The notes under the pieces are model-generated. The model saw only the letters and a program-made list of their open reading frames with translations, had not been told where the DNA came from and ran no database searches. A stretch of 26,637 nt of DNA from UBA3700 sp964478025. GTDB lineage: Bacteria > Bacillota > Clostridia > Christensenellales > UBA3700. The stretch covers positions 1 to 26,637 of the forward strand of contig CAYZGK010000020.1 in NCBI GenBank assembly GCA_964478025.1, in the 5' to 3' direction. The stretch's first letter is position 1. Each line of letters starts with the position of its first letter. Positions 1 to 7,526 of this stretch are shown here, one piece after another. The position numbers were made by a program, and so were the translations under genes.

Positions 1-305
1 ATTTAGATAAGGAATTAGAAGAATTACAAAAATCTAATTATAATGAAGAACTTAAGGAAAAATATTTAAAAAATCTTAGAGAAGTATTATTTTTAAATTC
101 TGGATTAACAATAGCTTTTATGGAGTTTGCGACAAAAGATGAGCTTTATTTTTGTAGTATGTTTTGGTGTGAAATTGCAAAATATTTTAAAGAAGAAATA
201 GTGGTTAAAAATATGGAATCGTCAATTAATAAATATCCTGAAATAAGTGAGATATTAAAAGCAAGATATAAAGAAGCAAAGGAGTGTTTAGAAAATGATA
301 AGTAG
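1..305 (+). CDS. C-terminal part of an unrecognised protein (cut by window start)
   Basis: The frame beginning at base 3 is open from the window edge to the TAG at 303-305, so the visible 100 residues are the end of a longer protein. The first in-frame ATG, at 120, is internal to this open frame and has no ribosome binding site, so it is probably not the real start. The visible part is charged and looks mostly helical, with a Lys/Glu-rich beginning (LDKELEELQKS) and a Cys/Trp-containing stretch (SMFWCEIAKYF). I see no membrane segment and do not recognise a family. Its stop overlaps the start of the next gene by 11 bases, which suggests translational coupling and one operon. Function unknown. 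Confidence 0.6.
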   Translation, partial: LDKELEELQKSNYNEELKEKYLKNLREVLFLNSGLTIAFMEFATKDELYFCSMFWCEIAKYFKEEIVVKNMESSINKYPEISEILKARYKEAKECLENDK

Positions 306-615
306 TACGTTAAGACAAAAATTTATATATAACACACCTTTTGACGATGATGAATATCCGCTAGTTAAATTGGATTTAATAGAGGATTGTAAAAATCCTT
401 ATGAAATAAAGGCAAGTTCATTATACTTTATAGATGAAAAAAGATTTAATCAAATTGTAAATTCATTGCAAAAAGATTGTGATTCAGTTGTAATAATAGA
501 TGATTATGAAATTAAATCTCAAAATGGAATTTTACAAGATGGCATTAAGGCATATATATTAGCATTTTCATATCTTTTTAAGAAGCAAGGATTTAAATGC
601 TGCATTAAAAAATAG
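295..615 (+). CDS. Unrecognised small protein, 106 aa
   Basis: The gene starts at ATG 295, preceded by an AAAGGAG ribosome binding site about 10 bases upstream that lies inside the preceding gene; the two genes overlap by 11 bases. The product is soluble, acidic in its first half (FDDDEYPLVKLDLIEDC) and basic at the end (KKQGFKCCIKK). It alternates predicted strands and helices, with a hydrophobic strand followed by acidic residues (SVVIIDDYE). I do not recognise a family. The overlap suggests that it works with, or is at least made together with, the protein upstream. No terminator is obvious after it; a 344-bp non-coding stretch follows. Confidence 0.6.
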   Translation: MISSTLRQKFIYNTPFDDDEYPLVKLDLIEDCKNPYEIKASSLYFIDEKRFNQIVNSLQKDCDSVVIIDDYEIKSQNGILQDGIKAYILAFSYLFKKQGFKCCIKK

Positions 616-639
616 GTATTTATGTATAAAATAAAATTA

Positions 640-840
640 TTATTCACAGTTGCATAAAAAATTATAAAAATTACAAGAATGTTGCAAAAATAAAATAGCC
701 AAAAAATGCTACAAACATACTAGAAAAATAGTGAGTAAAAAATCTTAAAATCAACACCAAAATAACAAAAATTTTAGTTGCAGATAGAAGAACAAGTTAT
801 TCACACGAACAAATGTTTTTGTGGATAACTTGGTGGATAA
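640..840. other. Cluster of DnaA-box-like 9-mers in a 344-bp non-coding stretch
   Basis: No gene is visible between 616 and about 959. The stretch contains TTATTCACA at 640-648 (+), TTATTCACA at 797-805 (+) and TTATCCACA at 820-828 (-), all exact matches to the DnaA box TTATNCACA. A one-mismatch copy, TTATCCACC, lies at 832-840 (-). The two boxes at 797-828 face each other across 14 bases and the two reverse ones are 12 bases apart. The surroundings are strongly AT-rich. This could be a DnaA-binding/titration site or part of an origin, but no dnaA, dnaN or rpmH is visible and genes on both sides run in the + direction, which argues against a bidirectional chromosome origin exactly here. Confidence 0.45.
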
Positions 841-962
841 GTGGCACTTTTTCACCAAAAATTGTTAAAAAAGTGGAATTTTATGAAAATTTTGGTTTTA
901 AAAGACAATTTAATTTTTATGCAAAATAGAAACAAAAAAATATGCATAAAATATAAAATGTG

Positions 963-968
963 TATAAT
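963..968 (+). promoter_or_regulatory. -10 box TATAAT placing transcription start at the rluA-like ATG
   Basis: A perfect TATAAT at 963-968 lies six bases before the ATG at 975. With the usual distance to +1, transcription would begin at or next to that ATG, giving a leaderless or nearly leaderless mRNA. There is no convincing -35 box and no Shine-Dalgarno sequence in front of either possible start. Confidence 0.5.
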
Positions 969-974
969 AAAACT

Positions 975-1832
975 ATGCGTGAAATTGAAGTTGTTGCAAT
1001 AAAGGATGGGACTATAGAAGAGAACTTAAGAGAAATGGGATTCTCTAGCTCAATATGTTTAAGACTTAGAAAGAAAATGGGGTTAATAAAAGTAGAGAAT
1101 GTTCCCATTAGGATTATAGATAAGGTTTTTAAAGATCAAAGCATAAAAATAATTTTAGAAGATAAGTTTAAAAGAAAAATTGAACCCAATTATAATATAG
1201 ATATAAAAATAGTTTATGAAGATGAAGATCTTGCTGTGATAGATAAACCCGCTGGACTTACTGTCATTGCTACTAAAGAGCACTATGGTAAAAGTTTAGA
1301 AAATGTACTTGCAGCAAAGTGGGGAGATTTTGTGTATAGGCCAGTAAATAGATTAGACAGAGATACTTCTGGTCTTATGATAGTTGCAAAAAATCAATTT
1401 GCACATTCTGAATTATCAAAAACACATATAGAAAGAAAATATTTAGCTTTGTGCGAAGGAGTAGTTGAACAAAGTGGAGTAATTAATGAACCTATAGAAA
1501 GAAAAGCAGGTTCCATTATGGAAAGATGTGTTCAAGAAAATGGCAAAGAAGCTATAACCTTATATAGATTAAAAAAAGTTTATTCAAATTATTGTTTAGT
1601 TGAATTAGAATTAAAAACTGGTAGAACACATCAAATAAGAGTGCATATGGCATATATAGGACATCCACTTTTAGGCGATTCTTTATATAATCCAAATTTT
1701 GAAGAAAATAAAGTTTTAGATAATGGATATGTTTTAAAAAGACAAGCTTTACATTCAACATATCTTTCATTTATTCACCCGGTAACAAAAAAACAAATAA
1801 TATTAGAATCAAAGCCGGATTTTATTGAGTAG
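975..1832 (+). CDS. RluA-family pseudouridine synthase
   Basis: This protein converts specific uridines in RNA (usually 23S rRNA or tRNA) to pseudouridine in the cytoplasm. The catalytic motif reads NRLDRDTSG, with the catalytic Asp at about residue 128 counting from ATG 975; most relatives have H in place of the first N. Downstream are the family motifs RKYLALCEG and TGRTHQIRVHMAYIGHPLLGD. An N-terminal portion of about 70 residues before VYEDEDLAVIDKPAG fits a small RNA-binding region. Length (285 aa) is normal for the family. A GTG at 960 would add five residues, but it overlaps the TATAAT at 963-968, so ATG 975 is preferred. Which RluA/C/D paralogue it is, and thus its target uridine, cannot be decided from sequence alone. 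Confidence 0.9.
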   Translation: MREIEVVAIKDGTIEENLREMGFSSSICLRLRKKMGLIKVENVPIRIIDKVFKDQSIKIILEDKFKRKIEPNYNIDIKIVYEDEDLAVIDKPAGLTVIATKEHYGKSLENVLAAKWGDFVYRPVNRLDRDTSGLMIVAKNQFAHSELSKTHIERKYLALCEGVVEQSGVINEPIERKAGSIMERCVQENGKEAITLYRLKKVYSNYCLVELELKTGRTHQIRVHMAYIGHPLLGDSLYNPNFEENKVLDNGYVLKRQALHSTYLSFIHPVTKKQIILESKPDFIE

Positions 1833-1884
1833 ATTGACTTTGTGTACTTTTTTGTTAAGTATAAGTTTAAAAATATTTATTAAA

Positions 1885-1913
1885 TTGACTAAAAATATTA
1901 ATGATTATATAAT
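1885..1913 (+). promoter_or_regulatory. Promoter of the alcohol dehydrogenase gene
   Basis: TTGACT at 1885-1890 and TATAAT at 1908-1913 are separated by exactly 17 bases. The predicted start near 1920 leaves a leader of about 29 bases containing a TTAGGAG ribosome binding site before the ATG at 1949. Confidence 0.75.
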
Positions 1914-1948
1914 AATCAAGGAAAATAAATTATATTAGGAGTGCAAGT

Positions 1949-3187
1949 ATGAACGCATTAAAGAAATGTTATTGTAGATTATTCCAAAAAGTAATGTATG
2001 TTGCATGTTTCTTCATGCCATGGAGAAAGCCAGAATTATTACAATTTGAGAATGGTGTTGAAGGACTACCTGCTTTTATTGAAAAGTTAGGTATAAAGAA
2101 AGTTTTACTAGTATCAGATGAATACTTTAAAGAACATGGTTTATGTGATAAATTAGTTGAAGCTTTTAAAAATTCAAAGGTTGAGTGTGTATGGTATTAT
2201 AAAGCAATTCCAAATCCAACAACAACTTGTGTAGAAGCAGGATATCAAATGTATAAAGAGAACAATTGTGAAGCCATTGTTGCTTTTGGTGGTGGTTCTC
2301 CTATGGATTGTGCTAAAGGTATTGGAGCTAGAGTAGCAAGACCAAATAGACCAATTAATAAAATGAAAGGCTTATTAAAAGTAAATCGTAAATTACCATT
2401 ATTATTTGCAATACCAACTACAGCCGGTACTGGTTCTGAAGCAACTGTTGCAGCTGTTATTACAGATGATACAGTAACACCACATGAAAAGTGTGCTATG
2501 AATGATCCACATTTAATTCCAGCATATGCAATACTAGATCCAAAGCAAACAGAAGGACTTCCTCCTCATATGACATCAACAACAGGATTAGATGCATTAA
2601 CACATGCTGTTGAAGCTTATATTGGTTCATCAAATACTGCTGAAACAAAACAAATGGCTAAGGATGCTACAAAATTAATTTTTGAAAATCTAGAGGAAGC
2701 TTATAACAACCCTCATAACTTAGTTGCAAGAGATAATATGCAAAAAGCTGCTTACTATGCAGGTATTGCTTTCACAAGAGCGTATGTAGGAAATGTACAT
2801 GCAATGGCACATAAACTTGGTGGATTCTATAATGTTCCACATGGTCTTGCTAATGCAATTATTCTACCAATGATGTTAAGAGAATATGGCAGCACAGCTC
2901 ATAAGAAGTTAGCTCAACTTGCAGATGTTGTAGGAATTACTGGTGCAAATGATGCAGAAAAAGCTGATAAGTTTATTTCTGCTATTGAAGGCATGAATGA
3001 AAGAATGAATATTCCATCACAAATTGGTGTACCAGGAAAGAGTGATAGATGGACAATTAAAGATGAGGATATCCCAGCACTTGCAAAGCAAGCTGAAGCT
3101 GAAGCAAATCCTTTATACCCATGCCCAAAACTATTCACAGTTGAAGAGTTTGAAGCATTATATAAAAAGTTACAATATAAAGCTTAA
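1949..3187 (+). CDS. Iron-containing (group III) alcohol dehydrogenase
   Basis: This NAD(P)-dependent dehydrogenase of the Fe-ADH fold interconverts alcohols and aldehydes, commonly as the last step of fermentative aldehyde reduction. Seen in the sequence: the nucleotide-binding motif GGGSPMD at residues 114-120, the motif TTAGTGSEAT around 157-166, and the four metal ligands D215, H219 (DALTHAVEAY), H284 and H298 (HAMAHKLGGFYNVPHG), with the spacing found in E. coli FucO. The first 30 or so residues (NALKKCYCRLFQKVMY..) precede the usual family start; they contain two cysteines and a short hydrophobic run. Length is 412 aa. The gene has its own promoter and terminator, so it is monocistronic. 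Substrate cannot be assigned; 1-alkanol/butanol-type or 4-hydroxybutyrate-type activities are all possible. Confidence 0.92.
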   Translation: MNALKKCYCRLFQKVMYVACFFMPWRKPELLQFENGVEGLPAFIEKLGIKKVLLVSDEYFKEHGLCDKLVEAFKNSKVECVWYYKAIPNPTTTCVEAGYQMYKENNCEAIVAFGGGSPMDCAKGIGARVARPNRPINKMKGLLKVNRKLPLLFAIPTTAGTGSEATVAAVITDDTVTPHEKCAMNDPHLIPAYAILDPKQTEGLPPHMTSTTGLDALTHAVEAYIGSSNTAETKQMAKDATKLIFENLEEAYNNPHNLVARDNMQKAAYYAGIAFTRAYVGNVHAMAHKLGGFYNVPHGLANAIILPMMLREYGSTAHKKLAQLADVVGITGANDAEKADKFISAIEGMNERMNIPSQIGVPGKSDRWTIKDEDIPALAKQAEAEANPLYPCPKLFTVEEFEALYKKLQYKA

Positions 3188-3210
3188 TTAAGTTTTAAAA
3201 CATAATTTAA

Positions 3211-3240
3211 ATGGCCAGCCGAAAGGTTGGTCATTTTTAT
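3211..3240 (+). terminator. Intrinsic terminator after alcohol dehydrogenase
   Basis: The stem ATGGCCAGCC / GGTTGGTCAT, closed by a GAAA loop, is followed by a run of T. Two G-U pairs keep the stem continuous. Confidence 0.85.
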
Positions 3241-3300
3241 AAAAAGTAATACATATTATGGAAAATTTCAAAAATAGAAGGTAAAAAGGCATATAATGTA

Positions 3301-3330
3301 TTTACAATTTCTATTTATTTCTATTATAAT
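3301..3330 (+). promoter_or_regulatory. Promoter of the large membrane protein gene
   Basis: TTTACA at 3301-3306 and TATAAT at 3325-3330 are separated by 18 bases. The expected start is near 3337, giving a leader of about 20 bases with no clear Shine-Dalgarno sequence before ATG 3357. Confidence 0.6.
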
Positions 3331-3356
3331 AATTAAAAATGTTTTTGGTATTTTAA

Positions 3357-5735
3357 ATGGGTGTTAAACAAAAGAAAACCAACTATATAAAGGCTGTATG
3401 TAATAAGTATGGCATTTTAGGCTCCCTAGCAGGGGCATGCATTGCTATTTTTGTTTCATATATTTTAATTCACCATGACGTTCTTGGAGCAATAGAAGAA
3501 GCTACTAATTCAAGTATGGTATTTTTGCTTACCATATTAGCAGCTGGAGTTATAGCAGGAGTACTATTGACTGCTATGATTATAAATAGTTTTAGATCAA
3601 GAATTTACATAACAGATGCAATCAATATAATTATAGAAGTCTTAGGAGTAGTTACAGCAGTCATTTACTTTGCTGAAACCTTTATTGAAACTAAAACAAT
3701 TGCTATAAAAGAAGTGCCACTTTATGTGTGGATATTTATGGGAGTTGCTTTATTATCTATAATATGCCAGATAGTTCATTCAATTATTTTTGATAAAACA
3801 AACACAACATTCATTAGCTATAAGAAGTTAGACTCTGATGCAACATTTGTTACATATTATAGAGAACTAAATAGAATGATGAACTTTATAATAACTATAG
3901 GTTTAGGTATATTACTTGCAGTTGGCGTATACTATTTTGATAAAAAATATGGAATGCCTTCTATTTTAGATCAAAATATAGAAAAAATTGTAGTTATAGG
4001 TTCATTAGGTGGTTTAGTTTTATTCTATGTATTAGCTGTAGTTGTAAGAATTGTTAACAAAAGAATTGGTGTTGTAGATATACTTACTTTACTTGCTTTA
4101 TCTGCCGGAATCACAGGTACTATCTTATATGCAGTTGCAATAACAGATTCAAGTATTAAGAAAAGTTATACATGGATTATGTTAGCCGCTTTTGGAACAG
4201 TATTAGTTGTTTCAATATTAGTTTCTTTAATACTAAGATTTAAAACTCATATAACAAAGAGAGAAGAAACAACAATAACACAAGTTCAAGAAGCAACAGT
4301 TTCAACAGAACAAATTAAGACAGAAGCAAGTGCAGAAGTTGAAGAAAATATTAAAGAAGAAGAACTTGATGATGGAATTGAATTAGAAGAAATTAAAGAA
4401 GATGAAATTCAAGAAGGTCAAACTATTCAAGAAAATGAAATTGAAGAAACAAATGAAGAAACAGAGGACACGATAGTTTCTGAAGAAATAACAAAAGAAA
4501 CGCCTATAATACAAGAAGGCGAAAACGAGGAAGGGGAAATCGATATGGCTTTATTACAAGAATTGATTGACGCGCAAAACAAACAAATGGAAATGCTTAC
4601 AGCAAGACTAGAGGAGCAAGCAAAAATTAATGCTAGCATGAATGAAAAACTAGACAACATGAATAAGAATATTAAACTTATTGCAGATATTCTTGGTGGT
4701 CTAGCGGTAGATACAATTCCTAATGCAAAATCTATCCAAGTTTCATTAGATGGCGAAGAAAGTGCTGTTACAGCTACTCCAATAGAGGCAGCAACAGAAG
4801 AAGAAAGTATGCTTGAGCCAGTAGAAGATGAGACTATAGAACCTGCAGAAGAAGAAACTGAAGGCGAAGAGGAATCTACTGAAAAGACAGAAAACTGGGT
4901 AGATACAGCAAATGATCTTGTTAGAATTAAACCAAAAATGAGTTTTGACATGAGATTACGTGTTGCTGATGATGATATTAAAAAATTCTATTCAGATATT
5001 AGAAATAAACTTCTTGAGTATGGTGTTCACGATAGAATTTCACGTCATAGAGAAAACTTTAATCAAGGTCGTATAAACATTGCTCGTATGGTTATTAATG
5101 GAAAGACATTAAAAGTATATCTTGCAGTAGATCCAGAAACTATAGATAAGAGATATTTCCACCAAACAGATGTAGGACATAGAAAAGGATTAGTAGATTT
5201 ACCTACCATGATTAATGTTCGTTCTAAAGTATCTGCAAGAAAGGTTATGGAACTTATTGATTTAGTTATGGAATCACTTGTAATAAGTAAGAAAGAATAT
5301 ACTCCAGTAAACTTTGCTGAAAACTTAACATTAGATGGTTATACATTAGCTGAAACTAGAGGTTATGATTACTTAGTTAAGAATAAGATTAAACTTGATG
5401 ATGTAAAGGCTTACCCAGATACATTTGCACAAGATTTATTAGGTGTTGTTGATGATGAAGATTATCAAGAAAGATTTATAAAGACAACACTTTCAATTGA
5501 TGATTTAATTGCAAACTTTGAAGATGGAGATACTGTAGATGTAGATGCTGTAAGACAAAAAGGTTTAGGAGCCCCAAATACAAATTACTTGATGATTACG
5601 GAATCTGAAAGTCTAGGTAAAAAGTTTAAAGTATTTGCAAATGAATATACTCCTGATGCAATTAAGATGATAACTCTTGCAGGTGGAGAAACATATCTTG
5701 TAGTTCAACCTGAAAAAGTAGAGGAAGAAGCTTAA
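3357..5735 (+). CDS. 8-TM membrane protein with acidic coiled-coil linker and uL15-like C-terminus
   Basis: Residues 1-295 carry about eight hydrophobic segments (near 19-38, 53-77, 88-110, 121-144, 176-194, 209-232, 239-262, 271-293). Residues 305-525 are very rich in Glu and include a heptad-like coiled coil (ELIDAQNKQMEMLTARLEEQ). From about 528 a soluble region follows (FDMRLRVADDDIKKFYSDIR, then ISRHRENFNQGRINIARM and GKTLKVYLAVDP), a pattern I know only from uncharacterised clostridial proteins. The final ~80 residues (TLSIDDLIANFEDGDTVD, VRQKGLG, KKFKVFANEYTPDAIKMI, GGETYLV) follow the order of the C-terminal half of ribosomal protein uL15: a 'DLNKFEDG..V' segment, 'KGL', 'KLTVKAHKFS..A', then 'GG'. 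The true ribosomal L15 should be encoded elsewhere. No known function; a membrane-anchored protein with a cytoplasmic tail is the likely topology. No Shine-Dalgarno supports the start, but the promoter position does. Confidence 0.75.
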   Translation: MGVKQKKTNYIKAVCNKYGILGSLAGACIAIFVSYILIHHDVLGAIEEATNSSMVFLLTILAAGVIAGVLLTAMIINSFRSRIYITDAINIIIEVLGVVTAVIYFAETFIETKTIAIKEVPLYVWIFMGVALLSIICQIVHSIIFDKTNTTFISYKKLDSDATFVTYYRELNRMMNFIITIGLGILLAVGVYYFDKKYGMPSILDQNIEKIVVIGSLGGLVLFYVLAVVVRIVNKRIGVVDILTLLALSAGITGTILYAVAITDSSIKKSYTWIMLAAFGTVLVVSILVSLILRFKTHITKREETTITQVQEATVSTEQIKTEASAEVEENIKEEELDDGIELEEIKEDEIQEGQTIQENEIEETNEETEDTIVSEEITKETPIIQEGENEEGEIDMALLQELIDAQNKQMEMLTARLEEQAKINASMNEKLDNMNKNIKLIADILGGLAVDTIPNAKSIQVSLDGEESAVTATPIEAATEEESMLEPVEDETIEPAEEETEGEEESTEKTENWVDTANDLVRIKPKMSFDMRLRVADDDIKKFYSDIRNKLLEYGVHDRISRHRENFNQGRINIARMVINGKTLKVYLAVDPETIDKRYFHQTDVGHRKGLVDLPTMINVRSKVSARKVMELIDLVMESLVISKKEYTPVNFAENLTLDGYTLAETRGYDYLVKNKIKLDDVKAYPDTFAQDLLGVVDDEDYQERFIKTTLSIDDLIANFEDGDTVDVDAVRQKGLGAPNTNYLMITESESLGKKFKVFANEYTPDAIKMITLAGGETYLVVQPEKVEEEA

Positions 5736-5757
5736 CAGGGATTTTTTAAAGTAAAAT

Positions 5758-5787
5758 AATACCACGCAGACGATGCGTGGTATTTTA
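5758..5787. terminator. Bidirectional intrinsic terminator between the membrane protein and PIN toxin genes
   Basis: A perfect 11-bp stem, AATACCACGCA / TGCGTGGTATT, with loop GACGA. It has T-rich tails on both strands and lies between two convergent genes, so it probably stops transcription from both. Confidence 0.85.
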
Positions 5788-5802
5788 ATATAAAGTAGAA
5801 AA

Positions 5803-6238
5803 TTATAAATCAAATTTATTAAAATCGTTTAAAATTGTTTCACACAATTCTCTATGAGTGACAATAAAAGGCTCCATAGGAAAATGTTTTATATTACCTG
5901 TAACGAGTTTAGAAACTCTTTCCTTGTTTGATTCCATAACCACTTCAAAAAAGACTCTATCTTTTTCGTCAGGCAGAATTAATTCAATATGATTTTTGGC
6001 AATAGGAAGTGCATTTTTTTGTTATAATTTCCATGATATTATTAACTATATCATTAGGAAATTTAAATTTAGGTCGAGACAAAACCTTTTTATATTCATT
6101 TAAAATTTCCTCATTAATTAATGGAATTATGATGCCATATTCAACTAGTTTTAAAATAACTCCCGGATTTGATTTCGGTTTTAATAAAGCACTAACTAAA
6201 ACATTAGTGTCTACAACAACATAATATTTTAATCGCAT
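5803..6238 (-). pseudogene. PIN-domain toxin (COG1569-like), broken by a one-base frameshift
   Basis: The N-terminal frame begins MRLKYYVVVDTNVLVSALL, the typical first strand of a PIN ribonuclease with its metal-binding Asp, and includes NEEILNEYKKVLSRPKF. It ends prematurely as ..ITKKCTSYCQKSY at 5984. Directly after, in another frame, the missing C-terminal half is intact (ALPIAKNHIELILPDEKDR, FFEVVMES, RVSKLVTGNIKHFP, FIVTHRE) and stops at 5803-5805. The two frames join at a run of seven T on the + strand (6014-6020): with six, one continuous protein of 144 residues results. This is a single-base insertion, a sequencing/assembly error, or a phase-variable or slippery site. The gene overlaps the antitoxin gene upstream by 10 bases. 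Intact homologues cleave RNA and are held inactive by the antitoxin. Confidence 0.85.
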
Positions 6239-6507
6239 CTTGCTTTTCTAATTTCCTCATTAATTTCATCTAATGTCATTTCTGAATTGCCGTTCTCTTT
6301 TGAAATTCTACCAGCTTCTAAAAGAGCTTCCATGCCTTTTGATTGCTTGTTATTTAATACCATTTCAAAAGGGATACCATTATTTGAAATTAATCTTGAA
6401 ATACACATTCGCATGTATGTTTGCAAATCAATTCCTAATTTGTTGCAAATTATGGAAGCTTGAATTTTGGAATCTTCATCTAATCTAAATTGAATTAAAG
6501 TGCTCAT
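6229..6507 (-). CDS. RelB/DinJ-family antitoxin
   Basis: The chosen start is the ATG at 6507 (MSTLIQFRLDED), because AAAGGAG lies eight to nine bases upstream of it and family members begin at the ribbon strand of the ribbon-helix-helix domain. A longer reading frame to 6564 would add a hydrophobic leader covering the promoter and is rejected. The product has 92 residues. Residues 1-45 form the DNA-binding ribbon-helix-helix (STLIQFRLDED, KLGIDLQTYMRMCISRLI), followed by GIPFEM, typical of RelB/DinJ. The C-terminal half (MEALLEAGRISKENGNSE..) would wrap the toxin. It overlaps the PIN toxin gene by 10 bases, giving coupled translation. It should bind its own promoter, where a palindrome is visible. 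Confidence 0.88.
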   Translation of the reverse strand: MSTLIQFRLDEDSKIQASIICNKLGIDLQTYMRMCISRLISNNGIPFEMVLNNKQSKGMEALLEAGRISKENGNSEMTLDEINEEIRKARCD

Positions 6508-6535
6508 ATAAATTATCTCCTTTTTTATTAAAAAG

Positions 6536-6575
6536 ATTATAAAACATAATAATATTAATGCCAATCATCTGATTG
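6536..6575 (-). promoter_or_regulatory. Promoter and probable operator of the DinJ-PIN operon
   Basis: On the reverse strand TTGGCA (6559-6564) and TATAAT (6536-6541) are 17 bases apart. A perfect inverted repeat, CAATCA-TC-TGATTG at 6562-6575, overlaps the -35 box, which is where an autoregulating ribbon-helix-helix antitoxin would bind. A second small inverted repeat, ATTAC-AACC-GTAAT, lies just upstream at about 6592-6605. Confidence 0.65.
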
Positions 6576-6674
6576 CATTTGTATACACATGATTACAACC
6601 GTAATGATTTGTTAAGTTTAATAAATAATAAAAAGAAGGAAATAAAAGAAATTAACAGCAAATCTTTGTAAAGT

Positions 6675-7481
6675 TTATATTTTAACAGCAATAGGTGTGT
6701 GGTTTAAATATTTAAATAAATATTTAAAATTTAAGTCCTTTAAATAAGATAAAGCATTGTCATACTCAAAGCCTAATTTTTCTTTTTTATGAGCATCTGT
6801 TGCAATGGTTAATAATTCGCCACCAAGCTCTTTGTATCTTTTTAAGATAATAGGATTTGGCAAAGTATAAAAGCCAGTGTTTTCTGCATGAGTATTTACT
6901 TCTAAAGCTTTTCCTTTTTCTATAATAGTTTTTAAAATTGAATCAAATAAATCTGGAAAATCTGAATAGTTAAGAGATTTATCTTCATATGGTGCTTTTC
7001 TTACAACATATCCAATATGAGCAACAACATCATAATGGTATGGGACAAATAAACTATCATAGATTGCTTGAACATATTGGCCATATGCTTGTAATTTTGT
7101 TTTTCTTTCAAAGAATTCTCTATAATAGCAATCCATAAAATCCACTAAATGAACGGAGTTTATGGTTATATCAGTTGGATAATCTTTTAAAATTTTTTCA
7201 TACATAGGAGTTGCCTGTTTCATATATCCACATTCAAGGCCAACTGCAAGTTCTATTTTGCCTTTATATTGTTCTTGTAAAAATCTTAATTCTTTAAAAC
7301 AAGAATCCAAATCTATTTGTCTTATTTTGTCTTTATAGGCTGGATTAAATAAACAATCTTTATCGCAGTGATCAGTAAATGCCAAATACTCTAATCCTTT
7401 TTCTATAGCAAAAGGAATTGTTTCTTTTGGATCTTGTGTGCTATCGTGTGAATAGTATGTATGTGTATGGCAATCTATCAT
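6675..7481 (-). CDS. PHP-domain phosphatase, histidinol-phosphatase (HisJ)-like
   Basis: PHP-superfamily metal-dependent phosphoesterase. Seen: MIDCHTHTYYSHDS at the N-terminus (two metal-binding His), LAFTDHCD near residue 35, NSVHLVD in the middle, a conserved VAHIGYVVRK stretch and IATDAHKKEKLG near the end, all in the family order. Length is 268 aa from the ATG at 7481, as in HisJ-type proteins. The frame is open further upstream, but a good promoter with its -10 box at 7491-7496 puts the transcription start just before 7481, and an alternative ATG at 7490 would lie before +1. No Shine-Dalgarno is present, so translation is probably leaderless or nearly so. No other his genes are visible, so the substrate could be histidinol phosphate or another phosphate ester. 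Confidence 0.8.
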   Translation of the reverse strand: MIDCHTHTYYSHDSTQDPKETIPFAIEKGLEYLAFTDHCDKDCLFNPAYKDKIRQIDLDSCFKELRFLQEQYKGKIELAVGLECGYMKQATPMYEKILKDYPTDITINSVHLVDFMDCYYREFFERKTKLQAYGQYVQAIYDSLFVPYHYDVVAHIGYVVRKAPYEDKSLNYSDFPDLFDSILKTIIEKGKALEVNTHAENTGFYTLPNPIILKRYKELGGELLTIATDAHKKEKLGFEYDNALSYLKDLNFKYLFKYLNHTPIAVKI

Positions 7482-7490
7482 AATAATCAT

Positions 7491-7520
7491 ATGATAATTC
7501 TTAAGAATTAAAAAAGTCAA
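7491..7520 (-). promoter_or_regulatory. Promoter of the PHP phosphatase gene
   Basis: On the reverse strand TTGACT (7515-7520) and TATCAT (7491-7496) are 18 bases apart. The spacer contains a perfect 14-bp palindrome, AATTCTTAAGAATT (7496-7509). Expected +1 is within a few bases of the ATG at 7481. Confidence 0.6.
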
Positions 7521-7526
7521 ATAACA

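Noticed and set aside
640..840. Chromosomal replication origin
   Set aside because: DnaA boxes are real matches, but dnaA, dnaN, rpmH or gyr genes are absent and transcription does not diverge here; kept only as a DnaA-box cluster.
4427..4951. 174-aa Ser-rich open frame on the reverse strand
   Set aside because: It is the antisense of the Glu-rich coding region of the membrane protein; low-complexity composition creates the open frame.
6508..6564. Longer N-terminus of the first antitoxin (hydrophobic leader)
   Set aside because: It covers the ribosome binding site and the -10 box of the promoter, so it would not be transcribed and translated.
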